Positions 1 to 11,631 of a stretch of 64,000 bases of DNA are shown here, one piece after another. Numbering within the stretch: the stretch's first letter is position 1; every line of letters starts with the position of its first letter. The DNA comes from Argentina anserina (Eukaryota > Streptophyta > Magnoliopsida > Rosales > Rosaceae). A program made the translations under genes and the position numbers. The notes under the pieces are model-generated. The model did no database searches. It saw only the letters and a list, made by a program, of their open reading frames with translations, and was not told where the DNA came from. The stretch covers positions 17,379,001-17,443,000 of the forward strand of contig NC_065874.1 of assembly GCF_933775445.1 (NCBI RefSeq). Direction: 5' to 3'.

Positions 1-3000
1 CTTGACGATGAAGTTCCCTCCACCGAGGGCAACCTTAACATTGCAATCCATAAGGTTCATCATTATCTCATGTTCTTGGAGCCTTTTCCCAATATTCATC
101 GGGGATAACATATCTTTTTGCAAGAGTATACCTTGAGCCTCTCTCGATGAATACATGCAAGTGATATTTTTTATATTTGGGAAACTTTAATCATATGGTA
201 ATGTAGTTGCTGAATTTACTAGTCTGAACTTGTTTGATTTGTTCTTTTTATCTTTGTGCAACATGCAACTTCATGAAAGTATTAATTCTTTCAATGATAG
301 GATTTTCGACAAGATGATCTATTGTACCCTTCTATAGTATTAAGAAACTTTGTTAACTTCTTTTTCTAACTTAATGAAGTTACTAACCTCATCCTTTTTA
401 AGTCTTCAAGTCTGACATTTTTCAACTCTTCTTCTTGTTCTATTGAATCATAGAACTTTTTATATTTATGTTCTACAAGAATATGGACTTCCTTCACTCA
501 TGTTCTACGTCTTAACTCTACTATAAAGCACTCTTGATGATACATTTTCCTGTATCTTTACAATACATTAGAATAAACTCACTTTCTTGGATTGGGATGT
601 AAATAACTGATGAATATCACTGGTGAATATTCTTGGATTGGGATGTAAATAACTGATAATATCAATATTCTTTTTCCAATTGAGAAGTTGTAACACAAAG
701 ATAGGACGATGTCCTGTATCGTCGTCTTCTTTTGAACTTTCTGAAGAATTACTTTCTTACTCATCATCTAATGGGTACTCAAAAGAACAGACTGAATCAT
801 TCTCTTCATCAGAATATGTAATCTCAAACCCCATTAGGTTTGCATACTCAATTGCTTCTTCATATTCTTCAATTAGGGCTCTTGATGATCTATTATCCTT
901 TTTTGGACATTCATTTGTATAATGTCATTATGCTTTGCACAACTAACATCTACATTTCTTCACTTATCTGGAAGATCCTGAAAATTTGTTTTTCTTTTTG
1001 TTGAAAAATCTTTTTCGAGTAGTAGATTTTCCTCTTTCTCCTTCAGACCATCTTTTGAAGTTTTTCCGGAATTTATATTTTTTTCTAGAAGAGAAATTAT
1101 TTCCTACTTTGTTGCTAGAGAACTTCTTTTTGTATTTTCTTTATGTGTGACATCCTCACTGCGTAGGAGTCTCCAATATCTTTGGAGACATATTTTCAAC
1201 TCCTCTGAATTGTTTCTTCGTAGTTTTGGATTTTGTTCTCTACACATTGCTTCTTCAGGAGATCCTTGACTCTTTCTATAATTCCTCTTACCGTAAAGAA
1301 TGGTAAGGGATTTTCTTTTAGAGATTGTGCTACTACATTATTTCATGATTCTGGTAATTTCTATAGTAGGTCCTTACTAGATCTTCATTATCCATGTTTC
1401 CAATAGTGTAGTAGTAAATCTGGAATTCATTTGTGTATTTTTCAAAATACCTCATGTTGCAGATGCTGAGTTTTTTAATATTTGCCTTAGCTCTTTCCTT
1501 TGACTGTTTGCTATGTCCCGTAACGTCTTCGCCAAATTATGCATAAATGAACATGTAAAGGCTAGAGGATTGTTGGTTTGAGCCAATTTAGCTGCCCAAT
1601 CAGGCCATTGAGCGCTCATTTTGAAGGATTGATACCATTTTTGGACTATTCCGGTCAGGGTCGACTTGTAATATGCATGAGCTTCATGGTATTCGTATTT
1701 TGAAAATACTAGGGCTTGGATTACCCTCAAGCTAGCTACCCAATTATCTATGGCCTTTCTTTTATCTTCGACTTGATCGAGATCTAGGTATACTCCTCTT
1801 TCATATACTAACTGTCCCCATTTGGGTTCAGTAGGAATGAACTTTTGAGAACTCATTTCTCCAGGTTTTCCTGTAGGAGCTAATCATTTGGGAAACTTGA
1901 TTTTATTTTCTCTGATGATTTCCGTGGGGTTGTTCGTGATATTCTACAATATGTCCTTGAGGAGTGTCTATATTTATGATAAAAGGTTCACCAGACTCTA
2001 GCTTAGCTTCTTGATAAGAAAGAATCTTTCTTTTGGGTTTTATTTTAACTTGAGAAATCTTTTTCATGATTTCTTCTAATTCTTCTACTGACTCATAAGT
2101 CTCTGCTCGTGCATAAAGCCTCTTTAGTTCTTCAAACCTGAGCATCTTCATAGGTCTCTTTGTATCTTCTTCCTCAAATGATTCTTTGAGGAATGTAGAT
2201 GACTTGGTTCCCGAAATGCTTCCTTATTCATAACTAGAAACTGACTGTCTATGGAAATGTAGGCTTATCTTTCCTCCCATGTCTTCATAGATTGAAGCAT
2301 TATTGTTCTCTACTTGCTTGACGAGAGGTGTCAGATTCCATTCTCTTGGAAATGTCACTTCATTCTATTTTGTGACATGCTTCTGCTATGTATGATTTCT
2401 TGGATTTGTGAGGATGGATGTAGTGATCCCGGGAATATTGAGAAACTTCGTATTAGGAGCTACATTAAAACTCATAAATGTATCATAGATTCGGTAATCT
2501 ATGGCAAGCGCAATCATTCCTCTTTTCATAGAAATTTCATCTGTCTTGATTCTCAACTGAAGATAGTGTGGTGCATCTTTGAGGTGAGTGGTGAAGTTTG
2601 GAAAAAGTTACTTGATTGCATATGGAAGCTTCCACGGTTCCTAGCAGATTTTTCTTGAAGTCTGTTATCCTGTTATCTTGTAAGAAACATATATAGGATA
2701 GAGTAGTCTATCCTATCTCTGGCTATGAGTTTTATTCCTACTTTTATTGCTCCAATATGCATGTATGAATAACCCTTTCAAACTGTTTCACCAACCTCCT
2801 TTTGAGTTATTAGTCTGAGATCTGTTTCTTCACCTGTTGCTGGGACAGTTAGTTAAAGAATCTTGAACCTGTGAGAATCTAAAAGGAAAGAACCTTTTTT
2901 TATAGATCTCATTGAGTCTAAATTTAGGAACTGATGCGCTTAATTTTATCTCATTATACTCAAATTCTTGAGCATTGATGAGTTGTACAGTAATTGTGCT

Positions 3001-3649
3001 TCTGTTGCTTAATACTCTGCTTAATATCTTCATGTTCCTTTTTTCAGTGGAACTTGAGGATTTCCATATAAGAAGCTTAGGTTCACTAAACTCAATCTTG
3101 CTTATTCTCTTGACCAAGTTGGTATGATTACTTTACTATCTACATTTTGAGATATTTGTTCTTTATCGATTTTTTCTGTACCGGCTTCAACTTTAATCTT
3201 TTCTTCACTTTTTTTCTAAATTGTCCTTCAAGTTCTATACCTATCTCTTGAAGATATGTAATATTATAATTATGCTGGTGAATTACGACTTTTAAATTTT
3301 TAGCAAGAGCCTATGATATAGGGATATAGAAGCTTTTGGCTTCTTTGTTCCTTTCTCTAACCTTTACCTCAACCATTTGGTTCATTCGATTCGGATGATT
3401 AGACCTTCTAAATGCTCTTTCAGGATTTCCTGAGGGTCTTTTTTAGTTCGAACGTTTGCTCTTGAATGTTGTTAGTAAGAGTTTTTCGGACTAACTTCTT
3501 TTCAATATCTAGTAGATATTTTCTTTATGTAATCAAGTTTTATTTCAAGCCTTCCAATTCTTGAATTTATCTCTTCAAGTTGGTTGATCTTGAGATGAAA
3601 TTTCTCAAGTTGTTCAAGCAGCTTTTCTACAGTCTTGTTCTTGGATAGA
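1..3649 (-). pseudogene. Endogenous pararetrovirus (Caulimoviridae), degenerate coding region
   Basis: Read on the minus strand (from 3649 down to 1) this is an old caulimovirid copy full of stops and frameshifts. In viral order it shows a coiled-coil, Lys/Glu-rich segment (about 3560-3649), a region I take to be the movement protein (about 2280-3120), a coat-protein-like region (about 1450-2150), a Cys/His zinc knuckle of the type found in caulimovirid coat proteins (904-955, pattern C-x-C-x2-C-x4-H-x4-C with stops inside), an acidic stretch (about 680-900), and at 1-60 what may be the start of the protease domain. The reverse transcriptase would lie to the left, outside the window. No frame is long enough to be functional. 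Family assignment rests on the knuckle, the domain order and the linked primer-binding site at 12332-12343; the genus is not determined. Confidence 0.72.
904..955 (-). other. Decayed viral coat-protein zinc knuckle
   Basis: The minus strand encodes the spaced Cys/Cys/Cys/His/Cys residues of a retroviral-type zinc knuckle, followed by the Cys-Pro typical of plant pararetroviruses. In-frame stop codons between the ligands show that the copy is dead. It anchors the identification of the flanking frames as coat protein. Confidence 0.6.
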
Positions 3650-5166
3650 TGTAACGACCCTAAATTCTAAACCATAAAATTTCAAAATAATCTCAATGTA
3701 ATTGAAATTACAATACAACTGTTGAATATCAATTCTAAGTTCAAACAATTAACTCAGTTTACAAACTACATTTTACATTGTCACAACATGTACAAATGTA
3801 AATAAACACAGCTTGCAAATTCTCTCAATCCTCACCAAACAAAAAGGAAATGACAACAAGCAATAGACTGATATCACGCTGCTCAATTATTCAAATGCTA
3901 CTATGTAAGACCTGCAGCGTTATCCCTACACCATTGATTGGTACACCGGAATTGCAAACACAACCCGGTCAACTTTATAGCTGGTATGAGTAAACTCTAA
4001 ATAAAAATACTCAACAGATAAACAACAACAATTTATCTCTACGTATTTTGCAACAATAGCTATAAAATGATAACAGCAAGAATCCACAACAATGCAATCA
4101 ACTCAACCTCACGTCACTACCCACAACCATCATAATGATATCACCTGCCACTTAAACACTGCAACAAACACACAAACGCAAACTATACCACTAGCATTCT
4201 CATAAGTGATAACAAACAATTGAGCCATTCACGAGTTCTGCACTTTGGCCCATGAATGATGCCCACACAAGAAAACTATTCATGAGTACACCCTGAATAG
4301 CTGACACACACTAGAAACTAATCACGAGTTCTGCACTTTGCCCCATGAATAGTTGACACTGCTACTTACACTTTGGCCACCACAAACCACGAAAGCACAT
4401 CAACAACCAACTCCACACTTTCTACAAACTCACCACTCAACACACAACTCACAACCCACAATGCTCACTCACACCAGAAATTGAAGGAAGAAAACAGATA
4501 GTGAATCCTGCATGAAAGTATAGTTCAAGAATTCACACATAAAGAAGAAAATCACAGAAGAAAAATTACTGATTCCCGCATAAAAGCGTAGTTCGGAAAT
4601 CACTTAAACACACATAGATATATAATGTATAAATCCCTATATGAATTTTAATTCAGGGAATTTCACGTTAAAAAAAACACATAGTAAAGTTTAGTGATTC
4701 CTGCATAAAAGCTTAGTTTATGAAATCACTAAAACACACATACACGACTATAAAATAGGAACTCACAAACATCGATTACACTGCAACTCAACGTTTAACA
4801 TGACCCCTAACCATTAACCATTGAAACAATTTTAATTAAATCTTGTTTTACTTACCATGAACTGTAGTCGATCAAGTCTATATATTTTAAAAACAAAACA
4901 TATTTGAAGAACAATTTTATTGGTTAATGATCCTAGGACTATGTTAATTCACCCAAGACTACACATCCACAACCATACCAACTCACCCACACCAAACAAA
5001 CTCACTCACACCAAACCAACTCACTCACACTTTTCTTTTACCAACATGGCCGCCAATAAGGCAAAACAGTTTGGATTCAATGCACACCTCTTCACACACC
5101 ACAACTCAATTCATTAATACTCAGCAATATTGCTGGAAGGTACATTTTATTCTCTAAGGGAGTCGG

Positions 5167-5207
<41 letters not shown>

Positions 5208-5591
5208 GAGCGCGGGCTGAAAATGAAACTGAAATATCTAAGTGTATGGTTTCCATTTCTCTCTCCTCTCCTTTTATAGTTTCCTATTCGGAACTAATTT
5301 CCAATTATAAAAACTCTCTCATACCACTTCCGAAAGTGCCGCATGTCTACGAACTCGTATTGACGAGTTCTACAACTTTTGTGAATGAAGTTTTATGAAA
5401 ATAGCGACGAATTAAAAGTCAACTTTTGAGTTGATTGAATTTAATCAATTAACGACTTATTGGTTCTCAAAACCAATTTCTACTTTGAACAAAGGCTAAT
5501 CAAATGGCGTAGAGAAGATTATAACCAAAATGTAATTTCATTAATCTATAAGGAATTACAAGAAATGACAATAGAAATTTGGGTTATTATA
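3650..5591 (-). mobile_element. LTR-like TG...CA unit, copy A (1.94 kb), in the pararetrovirus
   Basis: The unit begins TGTAACGACCCT and ends GGGTTATTATA (a decayed GGGTTATTACA). It is flanked by a perfect 5-bp duplication ATAGA (3645-3649 and 5592-5596). The sense direction, judged from a TATA-like box near 5270-5280 on the minus strand, runs right to left. There is no coding region. It is the most divergent and shortest complete copy in the window. The viral sequence is continuous across it once one ATAGA is removed, which confirms that it inserted into an existing viral copy. It could be a solo LTR or a short non-autonomous retroelement. Confidence 0.8.
5168..5206 (+). repeat. (GA)n microsatellite
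   Basis: About 39 bases of uninterrupted GA dinucleotide inside LTR-like copy A, likely variable in length between individuals. Confidence 0.9.
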
Positions 5592-5708
5592 ATAGATGAT
5601 TTAGGAATTCTACTAAACTTGGTCTTGATGGATCAAGTTCCTCGACTCCTAATTCTCGCTGCAGATGAGAAACTTCGTCGTAGAGTGTATTTAGTACTCT
5701 ACACGCGT
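5592..5708 (-). pseudogene. Endogenous pararetrovirus fragment, first ORF region
   Basis: This 117-bp segment lies between two LTR-like insertions. On the minus strand it encodes a peptide matching one at about 24300-24410 on the plus strand in the MULE (both contain a DPSRPSL-like core, broken there by frameshifts). It continues directly into the viral coiled-coil segment at 3649 when LTR copy A is removed. It therefore belongs to the same minus-strand viral integration as 1-3649 and 12222-12720. Confidence 0.65.
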
Positions 5709-6599
5709 TGTAACGACCCTAAAATTTCAAGCTTAAAAACTCAAAATTTCAAGTCGTTAAACACTAAACAATTTCAATGAAATCGAATTCATTAAAATGC
5801 CACAGTGGATCATCTCTGAGTTCAAAATACAACTCAGTTAAATCGATTATTACAAACCAAATTATAATTCAACATTATAATAAATGGAAATGAATAATCC
5901 TCACAAGATAGTCACACAAAATTCCCACACAAGCTGGAGGTAAATAACTTCAAGTCCTCTGAGCGGTCCGTCAATTCCCGCTAATCCACACCTGCGGAGT
6001 TATCTACTACACCATCGAATTGGTGCACCGGGATTGTAAACACAAACCCGGTAAGCTTTACAGCTCGTATGAGTAAAATGAAAATATAATTCGCATATCA
6101 ATATATATGAAAATCCAGAAATCAACAAATATAAATGCACTCATGAGTCAATGGACGGCCCATCTGGTCGTCCCAAGAAATATGAAATAAAACGCTCATG
6201 AGAAATTAAGTAACCCTTCTGGTTACCCAAATGCATTTATATTACGGGTATCAAGAACGCTGGTACACATCTGTTACCCCTCTCGTAATACACCGCCAAT
6301 ATTGGATAGCCACCCGCTACCCAACATCCAAAACAATCTGAGTACCTATGAGCAGATAACCACCCGTTACCTCACATGCAGTACTAAGGCAGACAGAGTA
6401 GAGCTCTAACTGTATCGTAACTTTCGCCTGGCCAAAGGCTAGGTTCCGACTTGCCAAACACGTACAATAATCTCACATCATATTGTACCAAATCACGTTC
6501 GAAGACAAATCAACATTTTAACAATCTCAATGTTAAAATCACGTACAATAATCTCACATCATATTGTACCATATATATATGTACATATTTACCATTTAT

Positions 6600-6622
6600 A
6601 CAATATATATATATATATATAT
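6600..6622 (+). repeat. (AT)n tract in LTR copy B
   Basis: A short AT dinucleotide run in the AT-rich middle of the unit. A similar tract recurs about 270 bases further on (6873-6890) and at matching places in the other copies. Confidence 0.8.
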
Positions 6623-7174
6623 AATCCATTATATCATATACATGTCCTATTTCATAAACACGTCCGAAGACAAAAACTCGTCCGAAGACAAAACTCATTC
6701 AAAAACAAAACTCGTCCGAAGACAAAACGTTTTAACAAACACCATGTTAAAACCACATACAATAATCACACCTCATATTGTACAAATTAAATCACATGCT
6801 CAATATTTAATTCTCGTCATCGAAATGACAAATCCAAATGAATTTATAACAGTGTATAATATAGCAAACTATATATATATATATATATATGTACTTATTA
6901 CCATTTATACAATATATATATATAATCCACTATATCGTATACATGTTGTAATTCAATATTAAAAACTCTTGTAAAATCTTGAATCTCCGCAAGAGTAGAT
7001 TCGTAAACATGTGAGATTTTACTCACATTATCGACTCGAGCGTGATTCCACAATTTCCGAAGATAATTCATTTCCTTGATTTATTGATCACCTTGAAAAG
7101 ATAAGAAAAGAATTTAGAAACATTTCGTAAACCTTTAAATGCCGAAACAGTTATAAAATGTTACTATTCACGGG

Positions 7175-7466
7175 TACTGTTCATGTATTACTGTACAAAT
7201 ACACAAATAATACGTATTTCTGTATGTATACATATTGTTTACGTATTTCTGTATGTATACATACTGTTTACGTATTTCTGTACGTATACATACTATTCAA
7301 ATGTAAATACAATCTCAGTAAATAAAATTTACTAAATTACCTTTTATAAATTACTGAAAGTAATTTATATTTATATTTACCGTACGTAAAATTTAATTTA
7401 CATTTACCGTACGTAAATAAAATTTACATTTACATTTACCATACGTAAGTAAATTACTAAATTACG
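7175..7466 (+). repeat. LTR segment duplicated on both sides of the glutaredoxin fragment (left copy)
   Basis: This segment, from the ACTGTTCATG motif through the TACGTAAA blocks, recurs at about 8076-8330 with small differences, including one fewer 29-bp repeat. The two copies bracket the foreign 0.6-kb insert directly. One family unit should contain this segment once. Confidence 0.8.
7213..7299 (+). repeat. 29-bp tandem repeat, 3 copies
   Basis: Three tandem copies with a 29-base period (starts at 7213, 7242 and 7271), each containing GTATACATA and CGTATTTCTG. The reverse complement of the same unit is present about five times in copy H (47795-47938), so copy number varies inside this LTR family. 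Confidence 0.85.
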
Positions 7467-8075
7467 TACAGTGCCAAGCTTACTATAAGAAAATAATTTG
7501 GGGATATAATTAACTAGATGAAATATTAATTATACATATATTGCCTAGCTATCTAGCTGAAAAGATAGTACATAACTACATATGATCGGTTATGAGATTT
7601 AAGCTAGCATATTTTCATATTACACCTCACGAAATTGGCTGTACAACACAGCTTGTGCGTAATATAAAGTTTATCATCATAATTAATCCCACATATACTC
7701 CTATCGCAAGCTAGAGAGTACAAAGAGTTAACTGATCAGATAAAGAAAAACCCTATATGGTTGATATTATTGGTTTCAGAGATACACGTTCCTTGAAACT
7801 AATTAATTCACTCTAAGTGAAACTGGCCGACCTAGAATCAGTGACCGTCGCTAAGTCATCGGTCAGCGGATCAGAGCCAGAGAGCACCGGAGTGCTTGAG
7901 GAGAGGGACGAGGTTGCCGTTGATGTGGCAAGCCATGAGTGCCTCCACTCCTCCCAAGAACTTTCCCCCTATGAACACTGCCGGAACCGGCTGCTGCTGT
8001 CCCTGCTCATCCGCCAGCTTGCGGAGCACCTGCCTGATTTCCGGCCCCTCAACGTGGCGGTCCACCTCCACGGTT
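7467..8075 (-). pseudogene. Captured 3' fragment of a CC-type glutaredoxin gene
   Basis: On the minus strand, codons from about 8071 down to the TGA at 7871-7873 encode the last 66 residues of a plant CC-type (ROXY) glutaredoxin. They include the glutathione-binding PAVFIGGKFLGG core and the C-terminal ALWL motif typical of class III members that bind TGA factors. The N-terminal half with the CC active site is missing and there is no ATG; the reading frame simply begins at the LTR junction. About 400 bp of apparent 3' UTR follow, down to 7467. The frame that remains has no stop, so the capture may be recent. It is most likely inert. It could also be read out as part of LTR transcripts, since both lie on the minus strand. 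Confidence 0.82.
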
Positions 8076-8330
8076 ACTGTTCATGTATTACTGTACAAAT
8101 ACACAAATAATACGTATACATACTGTTTACATTTCTGTACGTATACATACTATTCAAATGTAAATACAATCTCAGTAAATAAAATTTACTAAATTACATT
8201 TGACAAATTACTTTTTACAATTACTGAAAGTAATTTATATTTATATTTACCGTACGTAAAATTTAATTTACATTTACCGTATGTAAATAAAATTTACATT
8301 TACATTTACCGTACGTAAATAAATTACTAA
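8076..8330 (+). repeat. LTR segment duplicated beside the glutaredoxin fragment (right copy)
   Basis: Second copy of the segment at 7175-7466, starting again at the ACTGTTCATG motif immediately after the glutaredoxin codons. The unit then continues into its GC-rich zone. Confidence 0.8.
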
Positions 8331-8868
8331 AATACCCTTCTGGAATACTGTTCACACCGCCGCACGTGGCGGCGCGTAGGGTGCACGCGCCACCTCTGGC
8401 AGGCCGCGCGTGGCGCTCACGCGCCACTCACTGTGGCATTGCGTGGAGCACACGCGCCGACACCAACCACGGCGAGCATCACGCCACCGCCGGGTCCAAT
8501 CTCTTCTCCTCCTCCTCCTCTTCCTTCCTACAACTTCATACCCCTCCTACGCTAACCCACGCACTCCCACGCGCCGCCTCTAGGCGGCGGTAACCCCTCC
8601 TCCTCCTACACCTCCGATTTGCTCCAATCAATCCACAATTCATCAACAAACACAACCAACCCCTCAAATACAACAAATCATACCTTAATCGAAGCCAAGA
8701 ACTCCAATTTGGCTTCGAAAGAGCTTGGATCGCCGACAGTTCTTCGATTCCTCGGGGAGGGTTCGAATCGTGGGGTTTTGTCCCTAAACCGATGGCAGAA
8801 GCTCCAAGGGCGTCGATCGGCGTTGTGATGTTCTCCTTCGTGCCCTCGCGTCGCCAAAGTGGTGCTTT

Positions 8869-9475
8869 TGTAATAACCCGAATTTTTAGAAACTAAATGT
8901 CGAGTATTTTTTTAAGTGTTAAACTTGTGAAATTAATTCAAGACGACAATTGGAGGTTTGCGACATTTCAAAACAAAAACGGAAACGTTCTCGGATCGTT
9001 TAATTAGAAAACGTAACGTTACCGCAACGTATAGATCGACTTTTATTCCGTCGCTCGGTTGCAAAAACTTCCTTCACGAAAGTCGTAGAGCTCATCGATA
9101 CGAATTCGTGGACACATCATGCGTTCGAATCGGACGTCAGATGCAAAAGTTATTAACGTTGGAAGTTCGTTTCCGATTTTGGAAATAGTATAAAAGGAAG
9201 GAGAGGAGATTAAAAATCAGAAAATCAGATTTTTTCTAAAAATCAGATCGGGGTATTGTTCACCCGAGCTCGGGTACTGTTCACCCGACCCAAAAACCTT
9301 CTCCGGCCGATTTCTCCACCATCCGACGTCGCCTCGTGTCGTGCCACCTATCAAACTGACGGGCTTGACGAGCTCCATCTTTTGGGCTACGCCTTGCACT
9401 CCGGCGACAACCACACACGGTGTAGCAACCGCCGGAAGTTACTGCTGTGGCGGCGCCGCCTCCTCCGGCCACCAT
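8869..9475 (+). repeat. Inverted copy of an LTR 5' end (left arm of a 3.35-kb foldback)
   Basis: It begins TGTAATAACCCG and carries the family TATA box (GTATAAAAGG near 9190) and leader. By eye it is nearly identical to the reverse complement of 11632-12221. The clearest differences are a few substitutions and a short extra GAGCTCGGGTACTGTTC-like stretch near 9265. It joins straight onto the 3' part of unit D at about 9476, with no internal retroelement sequence between. Confidence 0.8.
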
Positions 9476-10260
9476 GGCTCGAGTATAAAAACTCAAAATT
9501 TCAAAGTCGTTAAACACCAAACAATCTCGATGAAATCGAAAGCATTTAAAATGCCACAGCGGATCATCTCTGAGTTCAAAATACAACTCAGTCAAACCGA
9601 TTATTACAACCAAATTATAATTCAACATTATAACAAATGGAAATGTATAATCCTCACAACAACCTCACAAGATAGTCACACAAAATCCTCACATAAGCTG
9701 GAGATAAATAACTTCAAGTTCTCTGAGTGGTCCGTCAATTCCCGCTAATCCACACCTGCGGAGTTATCCACTACACCATCGAATTTGTGCACCGGGATTG
9801 TAAACACAAACCCGGTAAGCTTTACAGCTCGTATGAGTAAAATGAAAATATATAACTCGCATACCAATATATACGAAAATTCACAAATCAAACAAATATA
9901 AATGCACTCATGAGTCAGTGGACGGCCCATCTGGTTGTCCCAAAGAAATATGAAATAAAACGCTCATGAGAAATTAAGTAACCCTTCTGGTTACCCAAAT
10001 GCATTTATATTACGGGTACCAAGAACGCTGGTACACATCTGTTACCCCTCTCGTAATACACCGCCGACGTTGGATAGCCACCCGCAACCCAACATCCAAA
10101 ACAATCTGAGTACCCATGAGCAGATAACCACCCGTTACCTCACATGCAGTACTAAGGCAGACAGACTAGAGCTCTAACTGTATCGTAACTTTCGCCCGGC
10201 CAAAGGCTAGGTTCCGACTTGCCAAACACGTACAATAATCTCACATCATATTGTACCAAT

Positions 10261-10512
10261 CACGTCCGAAGACAAATCAACATTTTAACAATCTCAATGT
10301 TAAAAATCACGTACAATAATCTCACATCATATTGTACCAAAAATCATGTCCGAAGAAAAATCAACATTTTAACAATCTCAATGTTAAAATCACGTACAAT
10401 AATCTCACATCATATTGTACCAAAAATCATGTCCGAAGACAAATCAACATTTTAACAAACTCAATGTTAAAATCACGTACAATAATCTCACATCATATTG
10501 TACAAATCAAAA
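10261..10512 (+). repeat. 84-bp tandem array with two stem-loops per unit
   Basis: CRTGTCCGAAGA starts at 10261, 10345 and 10429, a period of 84. Each unit contains two inverted repeats: ATTTTAACA/TGTTAAAAT and GTACAATA/TATTGTAC. The array lies within LTR-like unit D. Other copies have only one or two such units. Confidence 0.85.
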
Positions 10513-11149
10513 TCACATGCTCGATATTTAAATCTCGTCATCGAAATGACATAAATCACGATAAAATCATAACAGTATATTATATAGCAAACTATATATA
10601 TATATATGTACATATTTACCATTTATACAATATATATATAATTCATTATATCGTATACATGTCATATTTCATAAACACGTCCGAAGACAAAAACTCGTCC
10701 GAAGACAAAACTCGTCCGAAGACAAAACATTTTAACAAACTCATGTTAAAACCACGTACAATAATCACACCTCATATTGTACAAAAATCACATCACATGC
10801 TCAACATTTAATTCTCGTCATTCGAAATGACCAATTCCAATGAATTCATAACAGTATATAATATAGCAAACTATATATATATGTACTTATTACCATTTAT
10901 ACGATATATACGTAATCCACTATATTGTATACGTGTCGTAATTCAATATTAAAAACTCTTGCAAAAATCTTGGAATCACCGCAAGGGTAGATTCGTAAAT
11001 AAGTGAGATTTTACTCACCTTCTTTCCTGCGTGCAACTTCCACGACCCTGAAAGTAATTTCCTCACTCGTTTCGTCAGTCACCTAATAGCACGATAAATG
11101 CTTAGAAAATGATACTTCAAATATCAGGTGACGAGTTCAGTACAGCTAA

Positions 11150-11400
11150 ATGTTGTTCATAAAACATTGTTCACGGAACACTGTTCATGTTTACTAATCA
11201 CTGTTTTTACTAAACCACTGTTCACAGTTACTGTTTTACCAAAACACTGTTCAAAGTTAATGTTGTACCATGACACTGTTCATGTTTACTGTTACAGATC
11301 ACTATTCACAGTTACTGTTACAGAACACTATTCATGCGGATTTACTATTCACAGTTACTATTCATTCGGCGTTACTGTTCACCGACCGCCACCAATCATC
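11150..11400 (+). repeat. Dispersed CTGTTCA / CTATTCA motif cluster
   Basis: More than a dozen copies of (A)CTGTTCA, CTATTCA or their near variants (e.g. ACAGTTACTGTT) are packed into about 250 bases of LTR-like unit D. Spacing is irregular, unlike a simple tandem array. The motif occurs once or a few times at the same place in the other units. Confidence 0.7.
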
Positions 11401-11631
11401 ACCAAATTTCACCACCACAACCTAAACAACATTTCCAACAACTTCCTAGTTGACACCAAGGTCTAAATCCGAGTCTAAACAGTCCAAACAACGAAGAACA
11501 TGAAATCGGCACTATTCACAAACCCTAGAAATTGAAATTTTGATTCGGGTACTTACACTTCGATTTGGCTCGATTCCTTTTGTGGGAATGTTGCTGGGAC
11601 TGAGACAAGCAAAACCCCCCAAGAATCTTGA

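Larger units (their letters stand above)
5709..8868 (-). mobile_element. LTR-like unit, copy B (5' end missing)
   Basis: It starts with the family terminus TGTAACGACCCTAAAATTTC next to viral DNA and runs through the usual family landmarks: the GTATGAGTAAA motif, the CGTCCGAAGAC repeats, the AT-rich block, 29-bp repeats, TACGTAAA blocks and the GC-rich exon-like zone. It stops at 8868, about 600 bp short of its sense 5' end. There it meets an inverted copy of such an end (8869-9475). A glutaredoxin fragment is inserted at about 7467-8075 between duplicated LTR segments. No target duplication can be paired with the left end. Confidence 0.75.

Noticed and set aside
6530..6962. Ile/Tyr-rich frames
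   Set aside because: They translate AT-repeat tracts in LTR copy B and have no protein character.
10219..10811. CRISPR-like regular repeats in LTR copy D
   Set aside because: The 84-bp units are contiguous tandem repeats with no unique spacers, in a plant nuclear retroelement.
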